From Oscillospiraceae bacterium (GTDB taxonomy: Bacteria > Bacillota > Clostridia > Oscillospirales > Oscillospiraceae), in assembly GCA_017435525.1 (NCBI GenBank), contig JAFSEW010000019.1, positions 1 to 57,680 on the forward strand: a stretch of 57,680 nucleotides of DNA, given 5' to 3'. The notes beneath the pieces were generated by a model. That model saw only the letters and a list, made by a program, of their open reading frames with translations, searched no databases and was not told the DNA's origin. Both the position numbers and the translations under genes were made by a program. Numbering within the stretch: position 1 is the stretch's first letter; each line of letters opens with the position of its first letter. Below are positions 32,971 to 40,685 of the stretch, in pieces.

Positions 32971-33747
32971 ATGGCTGAAATCAAAATCATCTTTTTTGAT
33001 ATCGACGGCACTCTGGTAGACCCTGCCACCCGGCAGATTCCGGAGTCCACCAGGGAAGCGCTGAGGAAGCTTCACCGGCGCGGAATTTTGCTGTGCGTGG
33101 CCACGGGCAGACCCCCTGCCAGCCTGCCGGATTTCAGCGGCCTTCCCTTCGATGTGTTTTCCACCTTCAACGGCTCTCTGTGCTATACGGATACGGAAAC
33201 CATCTACGCCAACCCCATCTCCCGCAAGGATGTGGATCAGGTTTTGCGGAATGCCGCTGCGTTGGGACGCCCCGTGTCTGTAGCTGTGCGGCACCGGCTG
33301 GCTGCCAACGGCGTGGATCAGGATCTGGCAGATTACTATCATCTGGCCGATCTGGAGCTGGCTGCGGATGCGGATTTTGACGATGCCTGCAAAGAGCCCA
33401 TCTACCAGATCATGCTGGGCAGCCGGGAAGAAGACCACGCCGCCATTTTGCGCGGAACTCAAAACCTCAAAATCGCCATTTCCTGGGATCGGGCGGTGGA
33501 TGTGATCCCCGCAGACAGCGGCAAAGGCACCGCCATTGCCCAGATCCTGGCCCATTTCGGCCTGGATGCTTCTCAGGCCCTGGCCTTTGGCGACAGCTAC
33601 AACGATCTGGATATGCTGCGCGCTGTGGGCACCGGTGTAGCCATGGGCAACGCCGCCCAAGCGCTGAAAGACATTGCCAGCGATGTATGCGGCCATGTTT
33701 CCGAGGACGGCATCTACAACTATTGCCTCAGCCACGGTTTGATCTGA
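32971..33747 (+). CDS. Cof-type HAD-IIB phosphatase
   Basis: A cytoplasmic sugar-phosphate or nucleotide phosphatase of the HAD-IIB subclass, 258 residues. Motif I is FFDIDGTLVD (about 7-16), motif II CVATGRPPASL (about 45-55), and motif III/IV GKGTAIAQILAHFG followed by AFGDSYNDLDML with the metal-binding Asp pair. The C2B cap lies between. The substrate cannot be told from sequence. The position next to nagA and the shared AAACCG element hint at sugar-phosphate metabolism, but that is inference. Confidence 0.87.
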   Translation: MAEIKIIFFDIDGTLVDPATRQIPESTREALRKLHRRGILLCVATGRPPASLPDFSGLPFDVFSTFNGSLCYTDTETIYANPISRKDVDQVLRNAAALGRPVSVAVRHRLAANGVDQDLADYYHLADLELAADADFDDACKEPIYQIMLGSREEDHAAILRGTQNLKIAISWDRAVDVIPADSGKGTAIAQILAHFGLDASQALAFGDSYNDLDMLRAVGTGVAMGNAAQALKDIASDVCGHVSEDGIYNYCLSHGLI

Positions 33748-33763
33748 GTTTGTGATTTCATCA

Positions 33764-33792
33764 CGGTTTGTTTCCTGAAACCGCGCTATACT
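33764..33792 (+). promoter_or_regulatory. nagA promoter region with an inverted repeat
   Basis: CGGTTT (33764-33769) and AAACCG (33778-33783) form an inverted repeat with an 8-base centre. A TATACT lies directly after it at 33787-33792. There is no good -35 box at 17 bases, so the inverted repeat may be an operator or activator site for a weak promoter. Confidence 0.4.
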
Positions 33793-33829
33793 TTATACAA
33801 AGAATTTTAAAAGCAGGAGGATTGCTTCT

Positions 33830-34960
33830 ATGTTTTACAAGAACGCCAGAATTTTTTGCAGCGATTTCACCTTCCGGGAAGGTGCCTTTGAGGTAGTGGA
33901 CGGCAAGTTCGGCCGGATTCTGCCGGAGGAAGTGCCCGCCGATGCCATTGACCTGGGCGGCGCCACCGTGATTCCCGGCCTCATTGACGTCCACAGCCAC
34001 GGCAACTCCGGTGCCGATTTCTCCGACGGTGATTACCAGGGTCTGAAAGCCATGGCCGCCTACTACGCCAAGGTAGGCGTTACCTCCTTTGCACCCGCCT
34101 CCATGACCCTGCCCTATGATGTTCTGGAAAAGGCCTTTGCCAATGCCCGGAAGCTGGTGGATGAAGCCCCCGAAGGCCTTTCCGTTCTCCGGGGCATCCA
34201 GATGGAAGGCCCCTACTTCTCCTACAAAAAGCGCGGCGCCCAGAACCCCGATTACCTGAAAGAGCCGGATTTTGACGGCTTTATGCATCTGCAGGAGGGC
34301 TGCGGCGGTCTGGTGAAGATCGTGGATATCGCCCCGGAGCTGCCCGGTGCCGCGGAATTTGTGGAAAAGGCCAAGGATATCTGCACCGTTTCCATCGCCC
34401 ACACTGACTCCGATTACGATCACGCCAAGGCTGCCATTGATGCCGGTGTCACCCACCTGACCCACCTGTATAACGCCATGCCCGCCATCCATCACCGGAA
34501 TCCCGGCGTGATTCCCGCCGCTGCGGAAAACCCCAATGTCCGGGTAGAGCTGATTTGTGACGGCCTGCATGCCCATCCCGCCATGGTGCGCTTCGCCTTC
34601 ACCGTGTTCGGTGGGGAACGGATGGTGCTGGTGTCCGATTCCGGCCGCTGCTGCGGTATGCCCGAGGGCAGCAAGTTTGAACTGGGCGGCCAGGATGCCT
34701 GGCTTATCGACGGCATTGCCCGCCTGGCTGACGGCACCATCGCCTGCTCCGCCACCAACCTGTATGACTGCATGGCCAACGCCATCCGCTTCGGCATCCG
34801 GGAAGAGGACGCTGTCCGGTCCGCTTCCTACAATCCCGCCTGTGCCATCGGCGCAGACAAGCTGGTTGGCTCCATCGAATCCGGCAAGGTGGCCGATTTC
34901 CTGGTTTGCAGCCCGGATTACGCCCAAAAGCGGGTATTCCTGGCAGGCAAGGAACTGTGA
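33830..34960 (+). CDS. nagA: N-acetylglucosamine-6-phosphate deacetylase
   Basis: NagA removes the acetyl group from GlcNAc-6-phosphate to give glucosamine-6-phosphate. The 376-residue amidohydrolase-fold protein has the metal-binding HSHG at 55-58 in IDVHSHGNSGADF, the Glu in QMEGPYFS (about residue 126), and His in IAHTDSDYDH and HLTHLYNAM. The Asp region reads LVSDSGRCCGMPEG, a slightly unusual version of the conserved motif. AGGAGG precedes the ATG. The product is the substrate of NagB, encoded convergently just downstream. Confidence 0.95.
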   Translation: MFYKNARIFCSDFTFREGAFEVVDGKFGRILPEEVPADAIDLGGATVIPGLIDVHSHGNSGADFSDGDYQGLKAMAAYYAKVGVTSFAPASMTLPYDVLEKAFANARKLVDEAPEGLSVLRGIQMEGPYFSYKKRGAQNPDYLKEPDFDGFMHLQEGCGGLVKIVDIAPELPGAAEFVEKAKDICTVSIAHTDSDYDHAKAAIDAGVTHLTHLYNAMPAIHHRNPGVIPAAAENPNVRVELICDGLHAHPAMVRFAFTVFGGERMVLVSDSGRCCGMPEGSKFELGGQDAWLIDGIARLADGTIACSATNLYDCMANAIRFGIREEDAVRSASYNPACAIGADKLVGSIESGKVADFLVCSPDYAQKRVFLAGKEL

Positions 34961-34971
34961 AAAGCAAAACG

Positions 34972-35006
34972 ATCGCCCTTCGGAGTTTCCCGAAGGGCGA
35001 TTTTTT
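34972..35006. terminator. Terminator between nagA and nagB
   Basis: A 12-base perfect stem ATCGCCCTTCGG/CCGAAGGGCGAT with loop AGTTTC is followed by six T residues on the plus strand. The minus-strand side ends CGTTTTGCTTTT, so it can also serve nagB. Confidence 0.88.
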
Positions 35007-35010
35007 ATGG

Positions 35011-35052
35011 GATGCGGATTGCCACGGGCCTTCGGCCCTCGCAATGACACAG
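35011..35052. repeat. Half-copy of the palindromic repeat
   Basis: GATGCGGATTGCCACGGGCC, then TTCGGCCCTCGCAATGACA, nearly identical to 6669-6707 of the MITE-like element (there with TAAA instead of TTC in the loop). Only one arm of the larger element is present here. Confidence 0.7.
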
Positions 35053-35065
35053 AAAATATCAGTGC

Positions 35066-35851
35066 TTACTTTTCGTTCTTGTAGATTTCCTTGAAGTACT
35101 TGTAGGTATCCACCTTCAGCTCGCCGCAGGCAGCCTCGTCACAGGCGATGATGCCGTCCTTATGCAGCTGCAGGGCAGAGATGGTCCAGGCGTGATCCAC
35201 GCCGCCTTCCACGCAGTGACGCAGAGCGCGGGCCTTGTTGTGGCCGCTGATGATCAGCAGAACCTGCTTGGAATCGCACACAGTGCCAACACCAACGGAC
35301 AGCGCAGTCTTGGGCACCTTGTTGGGGTCGTTATCAAAGAAACGGGAGTTGACGATGAGGGTGTCCTCAGTCAGGGCGCGGATACCGGTGCGGGAAGTCA
35401 GGCTGGTAAAGGGCTCGTTGAAAGCAATGTGGCCGTCCACGCCGCTGCCGCCCAGGAACAGGTCGATGCCGCCATAGGAAGCGATCTTATCCTCGTAGCG
35501 CTGGCACTCGGCTTCCAGATCCTCAGCCATGCCGTCCAGGATGTTGACATTCTCGGCAGGAATATCAATGTGGTTGAAGAAATTATCGTGCATGAAGTAC
35601 CAGTAGCTCTGGTCATGCTCACGGGGCAGGCCAACATATTCGTCCATGTTGAAGGTAACAACATTCTTGAAGGACACTTCACCGGCCTTATTCTTCTCAA
35701 TCAGGCGCTTGTAAACACCCAGAGGAGAGGAACCGGTGGGCAGACCCAGGACAAAGGGACGCTCGCCCTTGTGGTTGTTGATGGCATCGGCAATGTGCTG
35801 TGCGGCCCATGCGCACATCTCATTGTAATCGTTCTTAATAATCAGTTTCAT
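35066..35851 (-). CDS. nagB: Glucosamine-6-phosphate deaminase
   Basis: NagB converts glucosamine-6-phosphate to fructose-6-phosphate and ammonia. The 261-residue protein has [17 protein letters not shown] (about 39-55), FNMDEYVGL with the catalytic Asp (about 68-76), and [14 protein letters not shown] with the catalytic His region (about 133-146). It is of normal length for the short Gram-positive NagB without the allosteric C-terminus. It has its own promoter and lies convergent to nagA, so the two are separately transcribed. Confidence 0.96.
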   Translation of the reverse strand: MKLIIKNDYNEMCAWAAQHIADAINNHKGERPFVLGLPTGSSPLGVYKRLIEKNKAGEVSFKNVVTFNMDEYVGLPREHDQSYWYFMHDNFFNHIDIPAENVNILDGMAEDLEAECQRYEDKIASYGGIDLFLGGSGVDGHIAFNEPFTSLTSRTGIRALTEDTLIVNSRFFDNDPNKVPKTALSVGVGTVCDSKQVLLIISGHNKARALRHCVEGGVDHAWTISALQLHKDGIIACDEAACGELKVDTYKYFKEIYKNEK

Positions 35852-35911
35852 ATGGCATACCCCCGTATTGGTTTTGATTGGAAGGCACGGCAGCCTTTCC
35901 CTTATATGTTA

Positions 35912-35940
35912 ATTATACATACTTGTATCCGGTTTGTCTA
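35912..35940 (-). promoter_or_regulatory. nagB promoter
   Basis: On the minus strand TAGACA, 17 bases, then a perfect TATAAT, about 60 bases upstream of the start codon. AAACCG follows the -35 box directly (plus-strand coordinates 35930-35935). Confidence 0.7.
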
Positions 35941-35978
35941 TCCATCCAAAAGATTTTATTGGTAAAATTTCGCTTTTG

Positions 35979-36007
35979 TTGCTTTTTCAGGAAGAATCGG
36001 ATATAGT
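35979..36007 (+). promoter_or_regulatory. Promoter of cutC
   Basis: TTGCTT, 17 bases, TATAGT, 26 bases upstream of the start codon. Confidence 0.6.
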
Positions 36008-36033
36008 GAAAGAAAAAACGGGAGGAACAGATC

Positions 36034-36783
36034 ATGGCAGGTATTCTGGAAGTATGCGTAGATTCTCTGGCATCGGCCCGGGCAGCCGTGAAGGGCGGCG
36101 CTGACCGGCTGGAGCTTTGCAGCGCGCTGTCCATCGGCGGCCTGACACCTTATACGGAGCTTTTGCGGCAGATTCGGCTGGAAAGTGATATTCCTGTCCG
36201 CTGTCTGATGCGCCCCAGAGCAGGAGATTTTCTCTACACCACGGAGGAAATCCAAATGATGGCCATGCAGATGGAATCGCTGCGCGCTGCCGGTGCCGAC
36301 GGCTTTGTGATCGGCTGCCTGACACCGGAAGGCGACCTGGATGCAAAGGCCATGGCACCGCTGCTGGATGCCGCAGCCGGTACAGGGCTGACACTGCACC
36401 GCTGCATCGATGTTTCCCGGGACCCTGTGCAGACCTACCTGGATGCGGGCAAGCTGGGTATCGATACGGTGCTCACCAGCGGCGCAGCGCTCAGCTGTCT
36501 GCAGGGTATGGAGGTCATCGGAAAGCTTCTGCGGCTGCGGGATCGCGAAAATGGGCCGGAGGTGCTGATGGGTGCCGGGATCAACGCCGCCACCATCACC
36601 AAATTCCGGGAAGCGTTTCCCCAGGCCAGGGCATTCCACATGAGCGGCAAGACCGATACGGAAAGCGGCATGGTGTTTCGCAGAGAGGGTGTTCCCATGG
36701 GCCTGCCGGGATTGGATGAATGGCATATCCCCCAAACCAGCGAAGCCGCCATCCGGGCAGCACGGATGGCACTGGATGCATAA
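36034..36783 (+). CDS. cutC: CutC family protein
   Basis: CutC is a TIM-barrel protein once linked to copper homeostasis, though its biochemical role is still uncertain. The 249-residue sequence has the family segments EVCVDSLASARAAVKGGADR (about 6-25), ELCSALSIGGLTP, RPRAGDF, GFVIGCLTPEGDLD, and HRCIDVSRDP. GGGAGG precedes the ATG. It stands alone between its own promoter and terminator, next to amino-sugar genes. In some genomes CutC lies with sugar-metabolism genes, so a carbohydrate role here is possible. Confidence 0.9.
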   Translation: MAGILEVCVDSLASARAAVKGGADRLELCSALSIGGLTPYTELLRQIRLESDIPVRCLMRPRAGDFLYTTEEIQMMAMQMESLRAAGADGFVIGCLTPEGDLDAKAMAPLLDAAAGTGLTLHRCIDVSRDPVQTYLDAGKLGIDTVLTSGAALSCLQGMEVIGKLLRLRDRENGPEVLMGAGINAATITKFREAFPQARAFHMSGKTDTESGMVFRREGVPMGLPGLDEWHIPQTSEAAIRAARMALDA

Positions 36784-36789
36784 AAGTCA

Positions 36790-36821
36790 CGGGAGAACCC
36801 GCAAGGGGTTCTCCCGTTTTT
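36790..36821 (+). terminator. Terminator of cutC
   Basis: A 10-base stem CGGGAGAACC/GGTTCTCCCG with a short loop, then TTTTTG, 10 bases past the stop codon. Confidence 0.85.
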
Positions 36822-36837
36822 GCGTATAGAATTCGTG

Positions 36838-36912
36838 CGGGAGGCTCAAGAGCCTCCCCTACAAGTTATTTCAGAACATATGTAGGGGAGGGTTTTAACC
36901 CTCCCGATAACC
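36838..36912. repeat. Double-hairpin intergenic repeat
   Basis: The left half is GGGAGGCTC-aaga-GCCTCCC followed by CTACA. The right half is TGTAGGGGAGGG-ttttaa-CCCTCCC. The halves are themselves mutually inverted (CCTCCCCTACA against TGTAGGGGAGG), and the outer ends GTGCGG/CCGCAC also pair. It resembles the GTAGGGG-ended element at 6610. Confidence 0.65.
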
Positions 36913-36977
36913 GCACCGATTCTTTAACACGGTAACGAAAAAGCCGTGCACGCATTAAAAAGGTTTTTCCTTCAACA

Positions 36978-37138
36978 CGGTACCGATACCGAGCAAGGAA
37001 AGGCAGTAACGAATACCAAAAAGCCTTGCACGAATTAAAAAAGCACGAATTAAAAAGCCTGTTCTTCCACGCGGTACCGATACCGAGCAAGGAAAGGCAG
37101 TAACAAATACCAAAAAGCCTTGCACGAATTAAAAAAGC
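36978..37138. repeat. Tandem direct repeat, 67 bases, two copies at 94-base period
   Basis: Copy 1 (36978-37044) and copy 2 (37072-37138) start CGGTACCGATACCGAG and end CGAATTAAAAAAGC. I find one mismatch, G versus A, within GTAACGAATACC/GTAACAAATACC. A shortened copy at about 36927-36960 keeps only the outer parts (ACACGGTA and ACGAAAAAGCCGTGCACG). The 27-base interval repeats the CACGAATTAAAAA tail once more. No coding frame runs through it. Confidence 0.85.
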
Positions 37139-37158
37139 CCCGGAGAGAACTCCGGGGC
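37131..37158 (-). terminator. Terminator of the PTS operon
   Basis: On the minus strand a perfect 9-base stem GCCCCGGAG/CTCCGGGGC is followed by six T residues. The T-run is the last part of repeat copy 2. Confidence 0.85.
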
Positions 37159-37203
37159 AGCGCTGTTTATGTACCGCGTGGGCCGCAGCAGCATGGGGAA
37201 GAA

Positions 37204-38700
37204 TTACTCAGCGATCTTCTTGAACTCGTCGTAGACGAACTGGACCTTGGGGCCGATAACGACCTGCACGGAGGTCTTACCGGGACGGATGACGCCGGAA
37301 GCGCCGGAGGACTTAATCTTCTTCTCGTCAACCAGCAGGCGGTCCTTAACTTCCAGTCTCAGACGGGTGATGCAGTGGTCGATGGAGGTAACGTTCTCCT
37401 TGCCGCCCAGGCCTTCCAGAATGATCTGAGCCATAGCGGTGTAGTCGTCGTTAGCCAGCTCGATCTTCAGCTCGCCGTCCTGATCGTCTTCACGGCCGGG
37501 GGTCTTCAGATCCCACTTGGTGATGGCGAACTTGAACACGAAGTAGAAGATCACGAATGCTGCGATGCCCAGGGGGATGATCAGCCAGGTGTTAGCGGCT
37601 GCGGGCAGGGAAGCGGAGAACAGCAGGTCCATTGCACCGGCGGAGAAGCAGAAGCCAGCACGGAAGCCCAGAGCGACGGTAACAACGGTGAAGATGCCGT
37701 ACAGCAGAGCGTAAACAATATACAGGGGGAATGCCAGGAACATGAATGCGAACTCGAAGGGCTCGGTGACGCCGCAGATGAAGGCGCACAGAGCAGCAGC
37801 GCCGACGATACCGGCAGCGATCTTGCGCTTGTTGGTCTTAGCGGTCTGGATCATAGCCAGAGCAGCGCCGGGGATACCGAACATCATGCAGGGGAAGAAG
37901 CCGGCCATATACATACCGACGGACCAGCCCATATCAGCGGTGGTCTTACCATTCCAGTAAGCGTGCAGGTCGCCCAGGCCCAGGCCCTCGAACCAGAACA
38001 CGTTGTTCAGAGCGTGGTGCAGGCCAACGGGGATCAGCAGACGGTTCAGGAAAGCGTAGATACCGGCGCCAACAGCACCCAGGCTGGCGATGCCCTGACC
38101 CAGAGCAACCAGGCCGGAGAACAGCACGGGCCATACGAAGAACAGAATCACGGACAGCACGATGGAAACCAGAGCGGTAGCAATGGCAACAAAGCGCTTG
38201 CCGGAGAAGAATGCCAGGAAATCGGGCAGCTTGGTGTCCTTGAACTTGTTGTAGCAAGCACCGCCCACGATACCGCACAGGATACCGATGAAGGTGTTGC
38301 CTGCAACCTTGCCGTAAGCGGCAACGTTGTTGGCGCTCTCAACCATGAAGGGAACGACCTGAGTCACAACGTCAGTTGCGACCAGGGTTCTGACCATCAG
38401 GAAGGAAACCAGACCGGCCAGACCGGCAGTACCGTTGTTGTCCTTAGCCAGGCCAACAGCAACACCGATAGCGAACAGCCAAGCCATATTGTCGATCAGA
38501 GCGCCACCGGCCTTGATCATAACATAGCCGATGGAGTGAGCCAGACCGGAAGTAGCGTGACCCAGGCTTGCAGCCCAGTCACCGCCCATCATGTAAGCGG
38601 GGCACAGCAGATAGCCCAGACCCATCAGGATACCACAGATGGGCAGAACTGCAACAGGCAGCATCAGGGCAGAACCCAGCTTCTGCAGCTTTTTCATCAT
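37204..38700 (-). CDS. nagE: PTS EIIBC, glucose/N-acetylglucosamine family
   Basis: A membrane permease and phosphotransfer protein that imports and phosphorylates a hexose. The 498-residue protein has the IIC domain first (about ten helices, residues 1-390, with NRLLIPVGLHHALNN and GVTEPFEFAFMF) and then IIB, with the phosphorylated Cys in SIDHCITRLRL at about residue 440. The nearby nagA and nagB and the NagE-like IIC suggest GlcNAc as substrate; glucose cannot be excluded. IIA is supplied by the crr-like gene of the same operon. The start has AGGAGG upstream. Confidence 0.85.
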   Translation of the reverse strand: MMKKLQKLGSALMLPVAVLPICGILMGLGYLLCPAYMMGGDWAASLGHATSGLAHSIGYVMIKAGGALIDNMAWLFAIGVAVGLAKDNNGTAGLAGLVSFLMVRTLVATDVVTQVVPFMVESANNVAAYGKVAGNTFIGILCGIVGGACYNKFKDTKLPDFLAFFSGKRFVAIATALVSIVLSVILFFVWPVLFSGLVALGQGIASLGAVGAGIYAFLNRLLIPVGLHHALNNVFWFEGLGLGDLHAYWNGKTTADMGWSVGMYMAGFFPCMMFGIPGAALAMIQTAKTNKRKIAAGIVGAAALCAFICGVTEPFEFAFMFLAFPLYIVYALLYGIFTVVTVALGFRAGFCFSAGAMDLLFSASLPAAANTWLIIPLGIAAFVIFYFVFKFAITKWDLKTPGREDDQDGELKIELANDDYTAMAQIILEGLGGKENVTSIDHCITRLRLEVKDRLLVDEKKIKSSGASGVIRPGKTSVQVVIGPKVQFVYDEFKKIAE

Positions 38701-38741
38701 AAGAAAAAATCCTCCTTAAATCTCTTTTTGCCTTTATATCA

Positions 38742-38762
38742 GGCCGTCGGCCCACGACGGCC
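38742..38762 (-). other. Intra-operon hairpin between ptsH and the EIIBC gene
   Basis: GGCCGTCG/CGACGGCC with a TGGGC loop in the 75-base gap. It has no U-run, so it is more likely an RNA-processing or stability structure than a terminator. Differential expression of general PTS genes and the permease is a possible consequence. Confidence 0.45.
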
Positions 38763-38775
38763 AGTAGGGCCTGTA

Positions 38776-39033
38776 TTACAGGTTGGCTTCCAGGAAAGCC
38801 TTCAGTTCGGCAGCTGCTTTCTCTTCGTCAGCGCCTTCTACGGTAACGGTCAGCTCCATGCCCTGCTTGGCAGCCAGACGCATCAGAGCCATCAGCCGCT
38901 TGGCATCGGCAGTGCCGGTGGGAGCGGTTACGGTAATCTTGGATTCATAGCCGGCCACGGCCTTCACCAGCATACCGGCGGGACGGGCGTGCATACCCAG
39001 GGGATCGTTGATTACATGCTTAAATTCTTTCAT
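38776..39033 (-). CDS. ptsH: HPr-like phosphocarrier protein
   Basis: HPr passes phosphate from enzyme I to EIIA proteins. The 85-residue protein has the active-site His15 in GMHARPAGMLV. Alignment with the classical Firmicute HPr puts Arg at position 46 (AKRLMAL instead of xKSIMGV) and Arg again at the Ser52 position. The regulatory serine phosphorylated by HPr kinase is therefore absent. It encodes transport capability but probably not classical catabolite-repression signalling. The ATG at 39033 has GAGG upstream and is downstream of ptsI. Confidence 0.92.
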   Translation of the reverse strand: MKEFKHVINDPLGMHARPAGMLVKAVAGYESKITVTAPTGTADAKRLMALMRLAAKQGMELTVTVEGADEEKAAAELKAFLEANL

Positions 39034-39061
39034 TTTGGTTATTTCCTCACTTTCGTGGTAA

Positions 39062-40675
39062 TTACACTTGGGATTCGCAGACAAGCTTTCTGGATTCCAG
39101 AATCCGGCCGGCAGCCATGCTCAGCTCGGTGTAGCCCATCTCGATGAACTTCTCCTGGAGCTTGGGGTCAGCGCCCAGCTCGCCGCAGATACCGGCCCAG
39201 ATGCCGTTGTCCTTGGCGGCCTTGGCGATATGCGCCATCAGCGCCAGCAGCGCGGGATGATAGGGATCATAGAACTGGCCCAGTTTGGCGTTCTGACGGT
39301 CTACCGCCAGGGTATACTGCGTCAGGTCGTTGGTACCCACAGAGAAGAAGTCGGCTTCCTTGGCCAGCTCATGGGCCAGGACAGCGGCGGCAGGGGTTTC
39401 CACCATAACGCCGATGGGCACATCCTTGGTGGGATAGCCCTCTGCTTCCAGTTCCATGCGGATCTTGGCGCACAGCGCCTTGGCAGCCTTCAGCTCCCAT
39501 ACGGAAGCCACCATGGGGAACATCACATGGAGGTTACCGTAAGCGGATGCCCGGAAAATAGCCCGCAGCTGGGGACGGAAAATCTCTTCCCGGGTCAGGC
39601 AGATACGCAGACCCCGGAGGCCCAGGGCAGGATTCTCTTCCTTCTCCAGGCCCATGTAGCTGACCTGCTTGTCAGCACCGATATCCAGGGTGCGGATTAC
39701 CACAGGCCGGTGGCCCATGATCTCGGCGACCTTCTTGTAAGCCTCATACAGCTCGTCCTCGGTGGGCAGGGTGTCCCGGCCCAGGTACAAAAACTCACTG
39801 CGCATCAGGCCAACACCTTCGGCATCTGCCTTGATAGCATCAATGGCATCTTCCGGGCAGCCGATATTGGCAACCAGCAGCACCTTTTTGCCGGAGCGGG
39901 TGACGCTTTCCTTGCCCCGGTAGGCTTCCAGAGCGTTCCGGGCAGCGGCAGCTTCTGCCTGCTTCACCCGCAGCATGGCCAGGGTCTCTTCGTCGGGGTC
40001 GGCATACCAGGTGCCGGTGGTACCGTCCACAGCCAGAACCTTGCAGTTCTCGGCATCCTCAAAGGTAATGTCCGACTGGACAAGAGAGGGAATGTTCAGC
40101 GTTCTTGCCAGAATGGCGGTGTGGCTGGAGGAAGAACCCTGCTGGGTCACAAAGGCCAGAATCCGCTCTCTGGGCAGCTGGATGGTCTCACTGGGAGCCA
40201 GATCCTCCGCAACCAGCAGGAAGGAGCCTTCCGGCAGCTGGAAGCCTGTGTTACCGCAGAGAATGTCATACAGCCGGTGGGACATGTCCCGGATGTCGGC
40301 ACTTCTTGCGTTCATGTACTCATCGTCCATGGCGGCAAAGATTTGGGCAAATTCCTCGCCGGTGTCCAGAGCTGCGATGGCAGCGGCAGCGCCGCCTTCG
40401 ATGGCCAGATTCACGCCGTCCAGGTAATCCAGATCGTCCAGCATCAGCAGCTGCACTTCCACAATGGCAGCCTGTTCTTCGCCGATCTCCACTTTCGCCT
40501 TCTCATAGAGGGCGGTAAGCTGCTGGCGGGCAGTCTCCAGAGCGGCCTCAAACTTGGCTTTTTCCAGAGCGGGGTCGCCGGAGGGAACGGGCAGGGTGCG
40601 CTGCGCCTTGCGGTAGACCACCGCAGGGCCAATGGCTACGCCGGAAAATACCGGCAGACCGATACCTTTCTTCAT
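39062..40675 (-). CDS. ptsI: PTS enzyme I
   Basis: Enzyme I takes phosphate from phosphoenolpyruvate and gives it to HPr. The 537-residue protein has the swivelling His domain, with the active His in GSSSSHTAIL at about residue 185, and the PEP-binding TIM barrel, with GLMRSEFLYLG, DIGADK and GICGELGADP near the C-terminus. The ATG at 40675 has AAGGAGC at good spacing; the upstream extension is not coding. It starts 10 bases after the IIA gene and before ptsH. Confidence 0.95.
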   Translation of the reverse strand: MKKGIGLPVFSGVAIGPAVVYRKAQRTLPVPSGDPALEKAKFEAALETARQQLTALYEKAKVEIGEEQAAIVEVQLLMLDDLDYLDGVNLAIEGGAAAAIAALDTGEEFAQIFAAMDDEYMNARSADIRDMSHRLYDILCGNTGFQLPEGSFLLVAEDLAPSETIQLPRERILAFVTQQGSSSSHTAILARTLNIPSLVQSDITFEDAENCKVLAVDGTTGTWYADPDEETLAMLRVKQAEAAAARNALEAYRGKESVTRSGKKVLLVANIGCPEDAIDAIKADAEGVGLMRSEFLYLGRDTLPTEDELYEAYKKVAEIMGHRPVVIRTLDIGADKQVSYMGLEKEENPALGLRGLRICLTREEIFRPQLRAIFRASAYGNLHVMFPMVASVWELKAAKALCAKIRMELEAEGYPTKDVPIGVMVETPAAAVLAHELAKEADFFSVGTNDLTQYTLAVDRQNAKLGQFYDPYHPALLALMAHIAKAAKDNGIWAGICGELGADPKLQEKFIEMGYTELSMAAGRILESRKLVCESQV

Positions 40676-40685
40676 ATACAGCTCC

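Larger units (their letters stand above)
36784..37203. other. Repeat-filled spacer between convergent cutC and the PTS operon
   Basis: No gene is visible in these 420 bases. In order they contain the cutC terminator, a double hairpin (36838-36912), a degenerate short copy and two near-identical copies of a 67-base repeat, and the terminator of the PTS operon. Both flanking genes end here, so the repeats occupy a neutral 3' to 3' space. Confidence 0.7.

Noticed and set aside
36784-37203. CRISPR array
   Set aside because: The repeats are long (67 bases), only two and a half copies, with unequal spacers that are partly repeat themselves, and there are no cas genes.
38742-38762. Terminator between ptsH and the EIIBC gene
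   Set aside because: The stem is strong but no T-run follows, so it is kept only as an RNA hairpin.
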